A stretch of 64,000 nucleotides of DNA from Coprococcus eutactus (GTDB lineage Bacteria > Bacillota > Clostridia > Lachnospirales > Lachnospiraceae), in assembly GCF_025149915.1 (NCBI RefSeq), contig NZ_CP102278.1, forward strand, positions 2,993,001 to 3,057,000, given 5' to 3'. Positions 18,304 to 27,428 of the stretch are shown here, in pieces. Numbering within the stretch: the stretch's first letter is position 1; every line of letters begins with the position of its first letter. The notes beneath the pieces were generated by a model that worked only from the letters and a program-made list of their open reading frames with translations, was not told the origin of the DNA and ran no database searches. The translations under genes and the position numbers were made by a program.

Positions 18304-19650
18304 ATGAAAGATCTGACAGTTGGAAAACCTATGAAAGTCATATGGATGTTCGCAGTACCTATGATACTGGGACAGATTGCACAGCAGTTATACAGTTTTA
18401 CAGACTCAGCGATCGTGGGCAACTACGTAAGCTCACGGGCACTCGCCGCGGTTGGCGCAACCTCAGTCATTTCGAATATGATAATAGGCTTCCTCAACAG
18501 CGGAACCATGGGGCTTGCCATCCCTATAGCCAAATACTACGGTGCAAAGGACCATCACAATATGCGAAGATGTATCGGTGCATCGGCCATCATGACACTG
18601 CTGGCATCCATTGTCCTGACAGTTCTGAGTCTCATATTTATAAGACCTATCCTGGTACTTCTCAAAACACCGGACGACATACTGGATATGGCAGCAAGCT
18701 ACGTTATAATCATAATCGTTGGAATCATATTCTGTTCATTATATAATCTGTGCGCCAACATACTGCGTGCAGTCGGAGACAGCAAGACGCCTCTTATATT
18801 CCTCGGTATATCAGTTGTACTCAATATCGTTCTGGACCTTATGTTTATAAGGGCATTTGACATGGGAGTACGGGGTGCAGCCATCGCCACTGATATATCA
18901 CAGGCACTGGCGGGCATACTTGCCTTGATCTATATACTTGTGAAGGCCAAGCATCTGATTCCGGAGAAGGGTGAGTACTCCGTAGAGAAGAGTGACCGAT
19001 CAGACCTCATACAGTCCGCACTTGCCATGGGATTTATGAGCTGTATAGTGAACATCGGTACAGTTATACTTCAGAGAGCCATCAATGGACTCGGAACTGA
19101 TATAGTAACCGCCCACACAGCAGCAAGAAAGATATTTGATATCCTCATGTTCATGTTATATATAGTAGGAAATGCTGTAACGACTTATGTAAGTCAGAAT
19201 ATGGGCGCGGGCAGATACGACAGAGTACACCAGGGTGTGAGGGCAGCGATCATCATAAACACTATCATCACCACTGTCATGATCATATTCGGCTGGCTGC
19301 TCAGTCCGGCACTTATAAAACTGGTTGCAGGTACATCTGCCAGCGCAATCATCGATCCGGCTGTAAGGTACGTAAGGATCGGCGTGACATGCTTCTATGT
19401 ACTTGGACCTCTATTCGTGCTGAGATGTGCCATGCAGGGAATGGGCCGGAAGATCGTTCCAGTTATGTCATCCACTATAGAACTGGTTGGAAAGGTACTT
19501 GCGGTTATGATACTCACTCCAAGACTTGGATATCTGGGTGTTACCATCACAGAGCCTATCATCTGGTTCTGCTGTACGCTGATGCTCTCTATAATGTATC
19601 TCACAACCCCTGTAGAGAAGCTTGTTGAGAAGAGACGTGCTGCAAACTGA
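18304..19650 (+). CDS. MATE-family multidrug/cation antiporter
   Basis: This is a twelve-helix MATE transporter of 448 residues, predicted to export drugs or metabolites with Na+ or H+. It shows the N-terminal MFAVPMILGQIAQQLYSFTD helix, SRALAAVGATSVISNMIIG, GLAIPIAKYYGAKD and ALRAVGDSKTPLIFL-like elements (ILRAVGDSKTPLIF), and a second half with similar order (VTAHTAARKIFDILMFMLY, YVSQNMGAGRYDRV, LRCAMQGMGRKIVPV). AAGGAGG precedes the ATG. It is a single gene with its own promoter and terminator. The substrate is not deducible. Confidence 0.93.
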   Translation: MKDLTVGKPMKVIWMFAVPMILGQIAQQLYSFTDSAIVGNYVSSRALAAVGATSVISNMIIGFLNSGTMGLAIPIAKYYGAKDHHNMRRCIGASAIMTLLASIVLTVLSLIFIRPILVLLKTPDDILDMAASYVIIIIVGIIFCSLYNLCANILRAVGDSKTPLIFLGISVVLNIVLDLMFIRAFDMGVRGAAIATDISQALAGILALIYILVKAKHLIPEKGEYSVEKSDRSDLIQSALAMGFMSCIVNIGTVILQRAINGLGTDIVTAHTAARKIFDILMFMLYIVGNAVTTYVSQNMGAGRYDRVHQGVRAAIIINTIITTVMIIFGWLLSPALIKLVAGTSASAIIDPAVRYVRIGVTCFYVLGPLFVLRCAMQGMGRKIVPVMSSTIELVGKVLAVMILTPRLGYLGVTITEPIIWFCCTLMLSIMYLTTPVEKLVEKRRAAN

Positions 19651-19677
19651 TATTGCATACAAATATAAACCAACAAA

Positions 19678-19728
19678 TAAAGCCCCACTGCCGGTGGTCT
19701 TCATCACCGCCGACAGTGGGGCTCTTTG
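19678..19728. terminator. Bidirectional terminator between the MATE and mannanase genes
   Basis: AGCCCCACTG (19681-19690) pairs with CAGTGGGGCT (19714-19723), with CCGGTGG/CACCGCC extending inside. AAA and TTT flanks on both sides serve both converging genes. Confidence 0.85.
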
Positions 19729-19745
19729 TATGGCTAAAATGAGTA

Positions 19746-22700
19746 TTACTTCTTATCCTTTTTGATAACTATATAGCCTGCACCGGCCATGATAAGTGAT
19801 GCTATCATTATCGCAAACATTACGTCTACAGGTGACTTATCTCCTGTATTTACCACGTTCTGTCCATTTCCACCTGTGCTTCCATCCGTTGTTGCTGCTG
19901 TGGTAGCCTCAGTTGTCTTGTCGTCATTGCCAGGCTTCTCAGTTGTTGGAGCCTCGGTAGTCTGATCCTCTGTGGTTGGATTCTCTGTGGTTGGATTTTC
20001 TGTTGTTGGAGCTTCTGTTGTTGGATCGTCCTTACCCGGATCTGCCTCATCCTTTTTTACCAGTGACTTGTCTGTTATGATAAGACCGTTCTTGTCCACA
20101 GGATTCTTCTTCAGCATATCATCTGTGAGCTTCACTGCCTGGATTCCATCAAAGTAGATAGCTGAGTCAACTGTCCACTTGCCAGTGTGATCCTCCGGCA
20201 CGATCGAGTTGCACCATACAGCAAATTTGACTATATCCGATGCATCGAGTGTACCACCCTTCTTACCCTTGAATGAGCTGAATGGAATAGTAACATACTG
20301 TGCTTTTGTTCCCTTTACGAAATCTGTGAGGTATACCTCAAATTCCTCGCCGCTTCCATCTGTGATCTGGATTACAAGCTTCTGTCCCATACCGTCCGGC
20401 TGTACCCACATCTCAAGCGCATTATACTTTGAGAAATCATTGTTTGTGAGCTCTGACTTGATCCTTCCCGTCCACACCTCTGATCCATTTGTCTCAAGCT
20501 TATACTTGAACGCACCGCCGTATGTGCCACCGTTCTTATGAGTCTTGTCAAGAACAAAGCTTGAGCTGCATCCTGCGGCTGAGTTAGATGTGTATGTGGA
20601 ATCCAGAAGTCCGTCGCTTCCTGAATAGTACTCGAAGTCCTCGATGACATTTGCAGGAGCCTTATCCTTGGCCTTTCCAAGGCTTATGTGTGACAGCTGT
20701 GCGAGCTGCTCGCCATCTGCCAAGAGTGTGATAGTTGCTGTATCTGTCTTTCCAAGCTTGCTGAGATTCTTCTCTGTGAGATCAGCCGTGTAAAGTGTTG
20801 GCTCTGATCCTGCAGCGGCAATCTCGGCTCCAGCCTCAGCGGTGAGTGTCAACTTAACCCCTGTATCCGGATTGTTGATGACAAACTGAACCTTTGATGC
20901 ATTCTTAACACCAGCCTTGAGTGTTGTCGCCTTGAGGATGGTATCTCTGTCAAATGGATATACCATGTAACCCATCTGGCCCGTGTATGTATTTGCAGAT
21001 ACTCCTGCAAGGGTTCCCATGTTACTGTAGAATCCTGTATCTCCACCGAATATTGATGAGTCGTCGTTGTAGTACTTTATGAAGTCATTTATAAGCTCCT
21101 GTCCATGTGTGTCGTCATACTTATATGGAACGTAGAAGTTGGTATCTCCGAAGTTGGCCCATACAAGATAGTATGGCATGTTGTTCTTCTTCGCAATGTC
21201 GCTGACTTCCTGATACCAGTTCTTTCCTGAAGCCTCTGTTCCAACCGGATTACCCTTTACGAGAAGTCCCTCGTTGTCTGAACCGTCCTTCTTCATGACT
21301 CTGACACCGCACTCAGCAATGGCTGGTATCTTGCCTCTCTTTGCAGCTATTGATGACACGATATTACATGTTGTATCAAGACTGTCAAAGAAAGAGTTGT
21401 CTGCAGCTGCAGGGTATGAATTGTAATCGTTGTAGTAGTCAAATGCAAGGATATCTACATACTCATCGCCTGGATAGTATGACATGTAAGCTGCCTCTGA
21501 TGTGATAGGTCCGTTTGGCGAGTATACCCAGAGAAGGTTGTGTACACCGCTCTGCTCCATGTAATCCTTGGTATATCTGTAGAGAGACTTGTATGTCTCA
21601 GCTGTGTTCATTGATCCCCACCAGAACCAGCTTCCTGTATTCTCGTGGAATGGTCTGATCATGATAGGTATTCCTGCAGCCTGAAGCTGTGATGCGTAGT
21701 CTGCGATCACATCGAGGTAAGCTGTAAATACCTCATTGTACTCTCCACCTGGGAGAATCTGCTTTACTATGTCATTTGACAGATCCTTGGACTCTGAGAA
21801 ATCACATCCGTAGAAGCTGTATGTTCCATCCAAGTTCTTCACTATCTTGGAGCTGGAGAAGTTTGGCATATGCATTGACAATGACACGATCGCACCATTT
21901 GCCGCTGCAGTCTTGCTGTATGCCACTGAGTTTGCCAGTGCCGAAGCCGCGTCTGAACCGCCTGCCTCCGAGCCTGTAACTGCCAGTGAGTCGATTCCGA
22001 ACACACCGCTGACCTGTCCAGTCACATCATATACATCACCGAGTGACGCCTGTGGATTTACGCTTCTGCTCACATCATTCTGATGTCCGAACAGAACCTG
22101 ATCACTGTTCATGAGCGTATTCAGGTATGCCGCAAGTGCCTTTGCACTGTCTGCTGCATTCGCATCGCTCACTCTAACTGATGATGGCATCTGTGAAAGA
22201 TCCACTGGTGAACCAGCACCAGGAGTCTCTGTTATCTCGACAAAATCCTTTGTTGTATCTGCCTGTGACAGAACAAGATTATCAAGATATACATTGCCCT
22301 TGAAGCTTGTGCTGCTTCCGATGATTCCTATTGTCACATCTGTGAGTGGTTTATCTGTCGGAGTAAATCCCATAGTAACTGTAACCTTCTTTAATCCATC
22401 GCCGATATCCTCTGCATCATCATCAATGGTCGTATCTTTATTTATTATTCCATCTGCAAAAAACTTGAGCTTGCTTCCCTTAAGCTTTGCCGGGTAGATG
22501 ATATCCACACTGAGCTGGTTGTACTGGCTCACATCCATAGCCTCTGTAGGAACACACTTAACCTTTGCCTCACTCCATGAGGAAGTTGAATCTGCTGAGT
22601 AGTCAACAGAAACCTTAAGTCTCTCATTTGCACTGTCATATGATATGTCAGGTGTGGCATTGCCGGCCTTGTTGGCTGCATCGCCGTGCTTGTATGCATA

Positions 22701-24413
22701 TCCGGCCTCTGTGCTCCACTTGTCATAATCCTCAGCCGATGAGAGATCTGAGATCACAGCAGGATCTCTCTGCTCAAGTCCGCCGCTGCTCTCCTTAACA
22801 TCAAGTACCTTAACGTTGCTTATTGTGATCTTGCCAGCATATGCTGAGTTGGAATTGTACTGGAATACGATCTCCTGCACATTTCCCACCTCTGATACAT
22901 CAAATGCAAATGATATATCGCACTTGCCATCGACAAAGTTCTCAGCCTTGATGAACGGATAGTCGCCTGACTTGACGTAATCCCAGCTGTCTCCTGTCTT
23001 CATGGCACACGCAAGCTGGATCGCATTGTATGATCCGTCTGACGCCTCAGCACCGTCAAGGCCTGATATATCGCCATCAAGTGAAACCATAGCTGTGAGC
23101 TTTGCCTTTGCTCCAACTTTGACATTGTCTACTGTAGGAAGATCTGTATAGCTTTCTGTATCATTGCTGGCAAATGCCTTGTCTGTCCACTTTGCATCGC
23201 TCGCTGTGTCAAACACAAGGCTTGCATCTGCAAAATTTCCAGCCTCAGTCTCTGATGTTGTCGGCTTCTTGCCACTCTCTACCTTGTCAACTGCAACGCC
23301 GCCGATGAGAACCTTTCCTGTAAATGCTGAGTTTGCATTGTACTGGAATACGATCTCCTGAACATCGCCTGCATCCACTCCGTTAAAGTTGAACTCTACG
23401 CTGCACTTGCCATCTGTAAAGTTCTCACTCTTTAAGAATGGATAGTCATCTGACTTGACGTATGTCCAGCTGTCGCCTGCCTTGATAGCGCAAGCAAGCT
23501 GGATCGCATTATATGATCCGTCTGACGCCTCAGCACCGTCAAGGCCTGATATATCGCCATCAAGTGAAACCGTAGCTGTGAGTTTCGCCTTTTCACCTAC
23601 AGTTGCACCCTCTATTCTCGCCATATCAGCATATGTATCGCTGTCATTGCTGGCGTACGCCTTATCCTTCCATGTCGCATCTGAGGTAGCGTCAAATGTG
23701 AGAACTGCATCTGAACTGCTCCATACTGTATTGTCTGTGATCGAAGGTGCTGCCACACCTGTCACATTTCCTGTTGCTGATGATCCGCCACCTGGCTCTT
23801 CGCCACCATCAGGCTCTTTGCCACCATCAGGCTCCTCTCCTGAATCATCACTCTGAATCTCTACATCAGATATTGATATTGTTCCAGTATATGCAGAGTT
23901 TGAATTGTACTGGAATATTATCTCGTTCACAGCTCCTGTATCCTCCACATCAAATGCAAATGATACCTGTGTCTTGCCATCTGTAAAATTTTCCGCTTTA
24001 AGGAATGGATAATCATCAGACTTGGTGTATGTCCATCCATCGCCAGTCTTGATCGCACAGGAAAGCTGGATCGCATTATACGTTCCGTCAGCAGCCTCCG
24101 CACCATCCAATCCTGAAAAATCTCCATTAAGTGTTACATTTGCCGTGAGCACAGCCTTTTTACCCACAGACACATCATCAATCCTGCCTAACTCTGGGTA
24201 TGTACCTTCATCATTGCTGGCATAAATTTTATCTGTCCACTTGGCATCTGCGCCAGTGTCAAATACCAGTTTGTCTGTAGTGATGCTCCACGCCATTTCC
24301 GCAGACGGCTCTGATGCATCAGCTGAGACTATTGCCCCTGCACTTCCCCAGAATGAGCCAACCATTGCAACTGCACATGTCACAGCAACAAGTCTTGTTC
24401 TAAATCTCACCAT
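19746..24413 (-). CDS. Cell-wall-anchored GH26 beta-mannanase, multimodular
   Basis: This 1555-residue surface enzyme is predicted to cut beta-1,4-mannan. Order: signal peptide (~1-31); three related beta-sandwich modules, probably carbohydrate-binding (~41-190, 230-380, 400-545; shared patterns SNDSDTYADM, GDISGLDGAEA and EIVFQYNSNSA); a fourth, different binding-like module (~550-720). The GH26 catalytic domain follows (~755-1131), with VLFGHQNDVS, the acid/base Glu in MIRPFHENTGSWFWWG (~925) and the nucleophile Glu in IPAIAECGVR (~1033). Then come a beta domain, a further CBM-like module (~1250-1430) and a Thr/Glu/Pro linker. The C-terminal sorting signal NTGDKSPVD is followed by a helix and KKDKK. 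NTGD replaces the classical LPXTG. The gene is monocistronic and strongly bounded. The CBM family assignments are uncertain. Confidence 0.93.
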   Translation of the reverse strand: MVRFRTRLVAVTCAVAMVGSFWGSAGAIVSADASEPSAEMAWSITTDKLVFDTGADAKWTDKIYASNDEGTYPELGRIDDVSVGKKAVLTANVTLNGDFSGLDGAEAADGTYNAIQLSCAIKTGDGWTYTKSDDYPFLKAENFTDGKTQVSFAFDVEDTGAVNEIIFQYNSNSAYTGTISISDVEIQSDDSGEEPDGGKEPDGGEEPGGGSSATGNVTGVAAPSITDNTVWSSSDAVLTFDATSDATWKDKAYASNDSDTYADMARIEGATVGEKAKLTATVSLDGDISGLDGAEASDGSYNAIQLACAIKAGDSWTYVKSDDYPFLKSENFTDGKCSVEFNFNGVDAGDVQEIVFQYNANSAFTGKVLIGGVAVDKVESGKKPTTSETEAGNFADASLVFDTASDAKWTDKAFASNDTESYTDLPTVDNVKVGAKAKLTAMVSLDGDISGLDGAEASDGSYNAIQLACAMKTGDSWDYVKSGDYPFIKAENFVDGKCDISFAFDVSEVGNVQEIVFQYNSNSAYAGKITISNVKVLDVKESSGGLEQRDPAVISDLSSAEDYDKWSTEAGYAYKHGDAANKAGNATPDISYDSANERLKVSVDYSADSTSSWSEAKVKCVPTEAMDVSQYNQLSVDIIYPAKLKGSKLKFFADGIINKDTTIDDDAEDIGDGLKKVTVTMGFTPTDKPLTDVTIGIIGSSTSFKGNVYLDNLVLSQADTTKDFVEITETPGAGSPVDLSQMPSSVRVSDANAADSAKALAAYLNTLMNSDQVLFGHQNDVSRSVNPQASLGDVYDVTGQVSGVFGIDSLAVTGSEAGGSDAASALANSVAYSKTAAANGAIVSLSMHMPNFSSSKIVKNLDGTYSFYGCDFSESKDLSNDIVKQILPGGEYNEVFTAYLDVIADYASQLQAAGIPIMIRPFHENTGSWFWWGSMNTAETYKSLYRYTKDYMEQSGVHNLLWVYSPNGPITSEAAYMSYYPGDEYVDILAFDYYNDYNSYPAAADNSFFDSLDTTCNIVSSIAAKRGKIPAIAECGVRVMKKDGSDNEGLLVKGNPVGTEASGKNWYQEVSDIAKKNNMPYYLVWANFGDTNFYVPYKYDDTHGQELINDFIKYYNDDSSIFGGDTGFYSNMGTLAGVSANTYTGQMGYMVYPFDRDTILKATTLKAGVKNASKVQFVINNPDTGVKLTLTAEAGAEIAAAGSEPTLYTADLTEKNLSKLGKTDTATITLLADGEQLAQLSHISLGKAKDKAPANVIEDFEYYSGSDGLLDSTYTSNSAAGCSSSFVLDKTHKNGGTYGGAFKYKLETNGSEVWTGRIKSELTNNDFSKYNALEMWVQPDGMGQKLVIQITDGSGEEFEVYLTDFVKGTKAQYVTIPFSSFKGKKGGTLDASDIVKFAVWCNSIVPEDHTGKWTVDSAIYFDGIQAVKLTDDMLKKNPVDKNGLIITDKSLVKKDEADPGKDDPTTEAPTTENPTTENPTTEDQTTEAPTTEKPGNDDKTTEATTAATTDGSTGGNGQNVVNTGDKSPVDVMFAIMIASLIMAGAGYIVIKKDKK
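23012..23582. repeat. Near-identical DNA in mannanase modules 2 and 3
   Basis: Roughly 85 bp at 23012-23100 and 23494-23582 are almost the same and are spaced by 483 bp (161 codons). They cover the ACAIKxGDSW...DGSYNAIQLA and GDISGLDGAEAS coding. The pattern points to recent module duplication or gene conversion. Confidence 0.8.
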
Positions 24414-24549
24414 ATTTCCTTACCCTTTCTTTTTTGTGACATTCCTCCACTTTACTCACCACGAACAGCCTAATTCGTGATTAATATTTATACATATACT
24501 TATATTAACTCATTTTTTAATTGTTGAACATGTCATTAATTACCGAATA

Positions 24550-24606
24550 TTTAAGTTATTTTTTATTGCTTTTGCACGTCATATTAGTCAATAATTTAAG
24601 TTATTT
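24550..24606 (-). promoter_or_regulatory. Paired direct repeats upstream of the mannanase gene
   Basis: The 12-mer TTTAAGTTATTT occurs at 24550-24561 and 24595-24606, 45 bp apart, in the 284-bp AT-rich leader between the upstream terminator and the mannanase ATG. They could be operator half-sites. No convincing -35/-10 pair was fixed. TTGCAA with TAATAT 18 bp away on the minus strand is one option. Confidence 0.35.
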
Positions 24607-24696
24607 GCAATTAATATTAGTTTCTTGTTACCGCACGGATTGTTATGGCTCGCAGAGCGGGCAATCAGTGGTTTAACGCACGTTGTAATTAATACA

Positions 24697-25355
24697 TAAA
24701 AAAGCCAGCTGGCATAATACCAACTGGCTTTATATTAGTTTATTCATTTTTTAAATATTGAAGTATCTTTTAAAATACTTGAATGTTTCCACACATGCCG
24801 TTCATTCTTTCACTTTATATTTTTAATATCTATGAAAAAATTCGATGTGCCTAGAGATTAAACTTACCGGAATATCAACTATCAGGGTACGAACTGCATC
24901 TACTCATAACATGCACTGCATGAACTTGTATATGTACCAACCTCTTATAAGCACTGGTCTTACGATATGTGATATGACCTGATGCCCTTGAAACACCACT
25001 CATATCTTGTGTTTTGAACAATCACGATGGATCAAATCTGGTATCAAATACCTGCGTCCTTTGTACTTCAACCATGCTGTATTCAGCATCTACATATGGA
25101 CTGATTCAAGCTTTTATCTTAAAGGCATCTCGTGTGGAAACAACTTCCCAGTTCTGAGTTACCATCATGATAAAAATGTTCTTCAATTGTCTCCAACGGA
25201 ACCTCCTCCTTTCGTGAACTTGTACCACGGATCTCTGTTTCCTGCGCACCATGCGTGAAGTCTGTTTCCATAAACACTTCGTACATGTTATGTGTCACGG
25301 GTGACAATCTATGGTGTGCCATCTGTTTCTTTTTCAAATGGCTGTTCTTTAATGT
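24697..25355 (-). ncRNA. Candidate large structured non-coding RNA, about 650 nt
   Basis: The interval has a consensus promoter just upstream, a strong intrinsic terminator at its end, and no supportable gene. The only sizeable minus-strand frame (83 codons) would begin inside the -10 box, so it cannot be translated from that start. Perfect or near-perfect stems crowd it: CACCAT/ATGGTG (25247-25252 with 25311-25316) closes a three-way junction holding GAAGT..GTTT/AAAC..ACTTC (25257-25280) and GTCA/TGAC (25295-25304). Others are GCCATCTG/CAAATGGC (25318-25342), ATGCTG/CAGCAT with a 4-nt loop (25074-25089), GGTAT/ATACC (25040-25052), AAACAC/GTGTTT (24991-25014), and GGTAC/GTACC (24886-24938) around CATGC/GCATG (24910-24922). 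Length and style recall the large ornate bacterial RNAs (ROOL, OLE, GOLLD). Which class, if any, is not decided here. Confidence 0.7.
24698..24731 (-). terminator. Terminator of the candidate ncRNA
   Basis: AAAGCCAGCTGG (24701-24712) pairs with CCAACTGGCTTT (24720-24731) with one mismatch. On the minus strand it is followed by TTTTTTATG. Confidence 0.9.
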
Positions 25356-25361
25356 ATCTTT

Positions 25362-25390
25362 ATTATACATGATACTCTCTAAATCGTCAA
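25362..25390 (-). promoter_or_regulatory. Consensus promoter of the candidate ncRNA
   Basis: On the minus strand TTGACG (25390-25385), a 17-bp spacer and TATAAT (25367-25362). Transcription would begin near 25355. Confidence 0.8.
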
Positions 25391-25578
25391 CATATTTTTT
25401 GACAATTTACCAACTTTATCATCATTGTTGTTGCGTTTTGCCCGCAAATTGTATTTTATGTATATAATTGCGTGAATATTGTACACACTTTATCTGATTA
25501 TTTTCTATACTTACGATACAATCGGCCTTATCTGCCGCCATTTTTTCAATATAATATAGCAGGATCTGAAATCTTTTC

Positions 25579-25619
25579 ATAAAAATAACAGGAGCCCTAC
25601 ATATGAGACTCCTGTTATT
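25579..25619 (-). terminator. Terminator of the aminotransferase gene
   Basis: AATAACAGGAG (25584-25594) and CTCCTGTTATT (25609-25619) pair perfectly. TTTTTATG follows on the minus strand, 28 bp after the stop. The stretch 25391-25578 upstream of the ncRNA promoter holds no gene that I can support. Confidence 0.88.
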
Positions 25620-25646
25620 TGACATTTTATATTAGTGCCTGATATT

Positions 25647-26861
25647 TTACTGGTGATAATAGCTCAGGAAATCGGCCAGCTTTGCTGTTGCCTCCTTGAG
25701 TATCTCCATATTTGGAAGGTATACTATCCTGAAGTGATCCGGATCCTTCCAGTTAAATCCCGTTCCACATGTGACGAGGATGTGCTTATCCCTCAGAAGA
25801 TCAAGAGCGAACTGTTCATCATTTGTAATGTTGAACTTCTCCTTGTCAAGTTTCGGGAATATATAGAACGCTGCCTCCGGCTTAACCACACTTATTCCCG
25901 GTATATCACAGAGTGCTTTATAAATATACTCTCTCTGATCATAGATCCTTCCTCCAGGCAGAAGCAGCTCATCTGCACTCTGGTAGCCTCCAAGACAGGT
26001 CTGAACTATACTTTGGGCAGGAACATTCGAGCAAAGTCTCATGGATGACAGGAGGTTAAGTCCCTCTATGTATCCCTTCACATTGCTCTTGTTTCCACAC
26101 AGACACATCCAGCCAACTCTGTAACCTGCAACTCGGTGGGACTTGCTCAGTCCGTTAAAGCTTATGGTGAAAAGGTCAGGTGCCAGTGAAGCCAGAGCCA
26201 CATGCTCTTTATCATCCATGACGAGCCTGTCATATATCTCATCTGCAAAAAGGATAAGTTCATTCTCCCTTGCAACCTGAACTATCTGCTCAAGAACCTC
26301 CTTTGGATAGAGAGCTCCTGTAGGGTTGTTAGGGTTGATGACTACGATTCCTTTTGTTCTTGATGTTATCTTTTTCTTGATATCTTCTATATCAGGATAC
26401 CAGTTGGACTGCTCATCACAGAGATAATGAACCGCTGTTCCTCCTGCCAGGTTGACAGATGCTGTCCACAGTGGGTAATCAGGCATTGGAACAAGTATCT
26501 CATCACCAGAATCCAGCAATCCCTGCATGGACATGGTGATAAGCTCGCTGACTCCATTTCCTGTATATATGTCATCGATTCCTACATTTGGAATATTCTT
26601 CAGCTGGCAATACTGCATGATCGCCTTTCTTGCAGAAAAAAGTCCCTTTGAATCCGAATATCCCTCGGTATCTCTGAGGTTATATGCCATATCCCTTACA
26701 ACCTCATCAGGCGCCATAAGTCCGTGCGGTGCAGGATTTCCTATGTTCAGCTTGAGGACATTTACCCCTTCAGCCACCATCCTGTTTGCCTCGTCCATAA
26801 CAGGACCTCTTATGTCGTAACACACATTGTCAAGCTTTGATGATTTTTCGAATTTTCTCAT
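25647..26861 (-). CDS. PLP-dependent aminotransferase (alanine transaminase AlaT-like)
   Basis: This fold-type I class I/II aminotransferase of 404 residues most resembles the AlaT/AlaA group (glutamate-pyruvate transaminase). Motifs: YDIRGPVMDEANRM at the start, LNIGNPAPHG, YSDSKGLFSARKAI, GNGVSELI (cofactor phosphate), INPNNPTGALY, FADEIYDRL (PLP Asp/Tyr), the Schiff-base lysine in SFNGLSKSHRVAGYRVGWM and the substrate Arg in HFRIVYLPN. The ATG at 26861 has AAGGAG upstream. The longer open frame to 26981 runs into the leader. A T-box leader controls it, and the likely GCA specifier (alanine) fits an alanine-forming enzyme. Confidence 0.9.
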   Translation of the reverse strand: MRKFEKSSKLDNVCYDIRGPVMDEANRMVAEGVNVLKLNIGNPAPHGLMAPDEVVRDMAYNLRDTEGYSDSKGLFSARKAIMQYCQLKNIPNVGIDDIYTGNGVSELITMSMQGLLDSGDEILVPMPDYPLWTASVNLAGGTAVHYLCDEQSNWYPDIEDIKKKITSRTKGIVVINPNNPTGALYPKEVLEQIVQVARENELILFADEIYDRLVMDDKEHVALASLAPDLFTISFNGLSKSHRVAGYRVGWMCLCGNKSNVKGYIEGLNLLSSMRLCSNVPAQSIVQTCLGGYQSADELLLPGGRIYDQREYIYKALCDIPGISVVKPEAAFYIFPKLDKEKFNITNDEQFALDLLRDKHILVTCGTGFNWKDPDHFRIVYLPNMEILKEATAKLADFLSYYHQ

Positions 26862-27010
26862 GATACACACTCCTTTATATCTCTTGATCCCTTGTTGTCT
26901 GTGTTTGCTGATTGTTGGTTTAACTTGCGTTTTCTTCGAGATTACTCCGCATCTTCGATGCCTGCGTGCAAGCTCGCGCATCGCAGCCGCTTGTCACCCT
27001 GAAAACGCAA

Positions 27011-27290
27011 AATAAAAGCCCTAAGCATACTTATAATATGCTTAGGGCGAACTTTCTTGTCCGTGTTACCACCTAAATTCAGGAACTTATTCCTGCTCTC
27101 AGCCGACAGCCATCACTATCGTTGTTCCTATAACGTGGAACCTTCCGTTGACCACTACCCGGAAAACTTTCGCGGTCACAGCTCGGGGACTGCTTCCTTA
27201 AGGTGTCCTATAGGCTCGCACCAAACGCCTACTCTCTGAAGTGACAGTGACTTAAGTACTCCTTCCTGTCTTTGCCTTTATCTGTTTTTA
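27011..27290 (-). promoter_or_regulatory. T-box riboswitch leader
   Basis: On the minus strand Stem I elements AGTA and CAGAGAG...GGTGCGAGCC are followed by the T-box AGGTGGTAACACGG (minus strand, near 27062-27075). A terminator GCCCTAAGCATA/TATGCTTAGGGC with TTTTATTTT follows at 27015-27051. The CTTAAG helix above the AGTA bulge places GCA at 27191-27193 in the specifier position, which suggests tRNA(Ala). That codon reading is tentative. Uncharged tRNA would favour the antiterminator and expression of the aminotransferase. Confidence 0.9.
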
Positions 27291-27291
27291 T

Positions 27292-27320
27292 AGGATAGCA
27301 TTCATGGGGCATGTTGTCAA
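27292..27320 (-). promoter_or_regulatory. Promoter of the T-box transcript
   Basis: On the minus strand TTGACA (27320-27315), 17 bp, TATCCT (27297-27292), just before the T-box leader. Confidence 0.75.
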
Positions 27321-27428
27321 ACTGTTTTTTTCACATTCTGCCACATCGGCTAATTTTTTCTGTTTCTTTGCCTGACCACTGTAAATGTTCTCTAATTTTT
27401 ACAGTACACTAACCATGTTTGATCCTAC

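Noticed and set aside
24414..24697. A riboswitch in the mannanase leader
   Set aside because: Only AT-rich sequence and two 12-bp repeats are seen. No known aptamer pattern is recognisable.
25119..25370. 83-codon minus-strand frame in the ncRNA interval
   Set aside because: Its ATG overlaps the -10 box, so the transcript would begin after it. No family resemblance is seen and the sequence is full of perfect stems.
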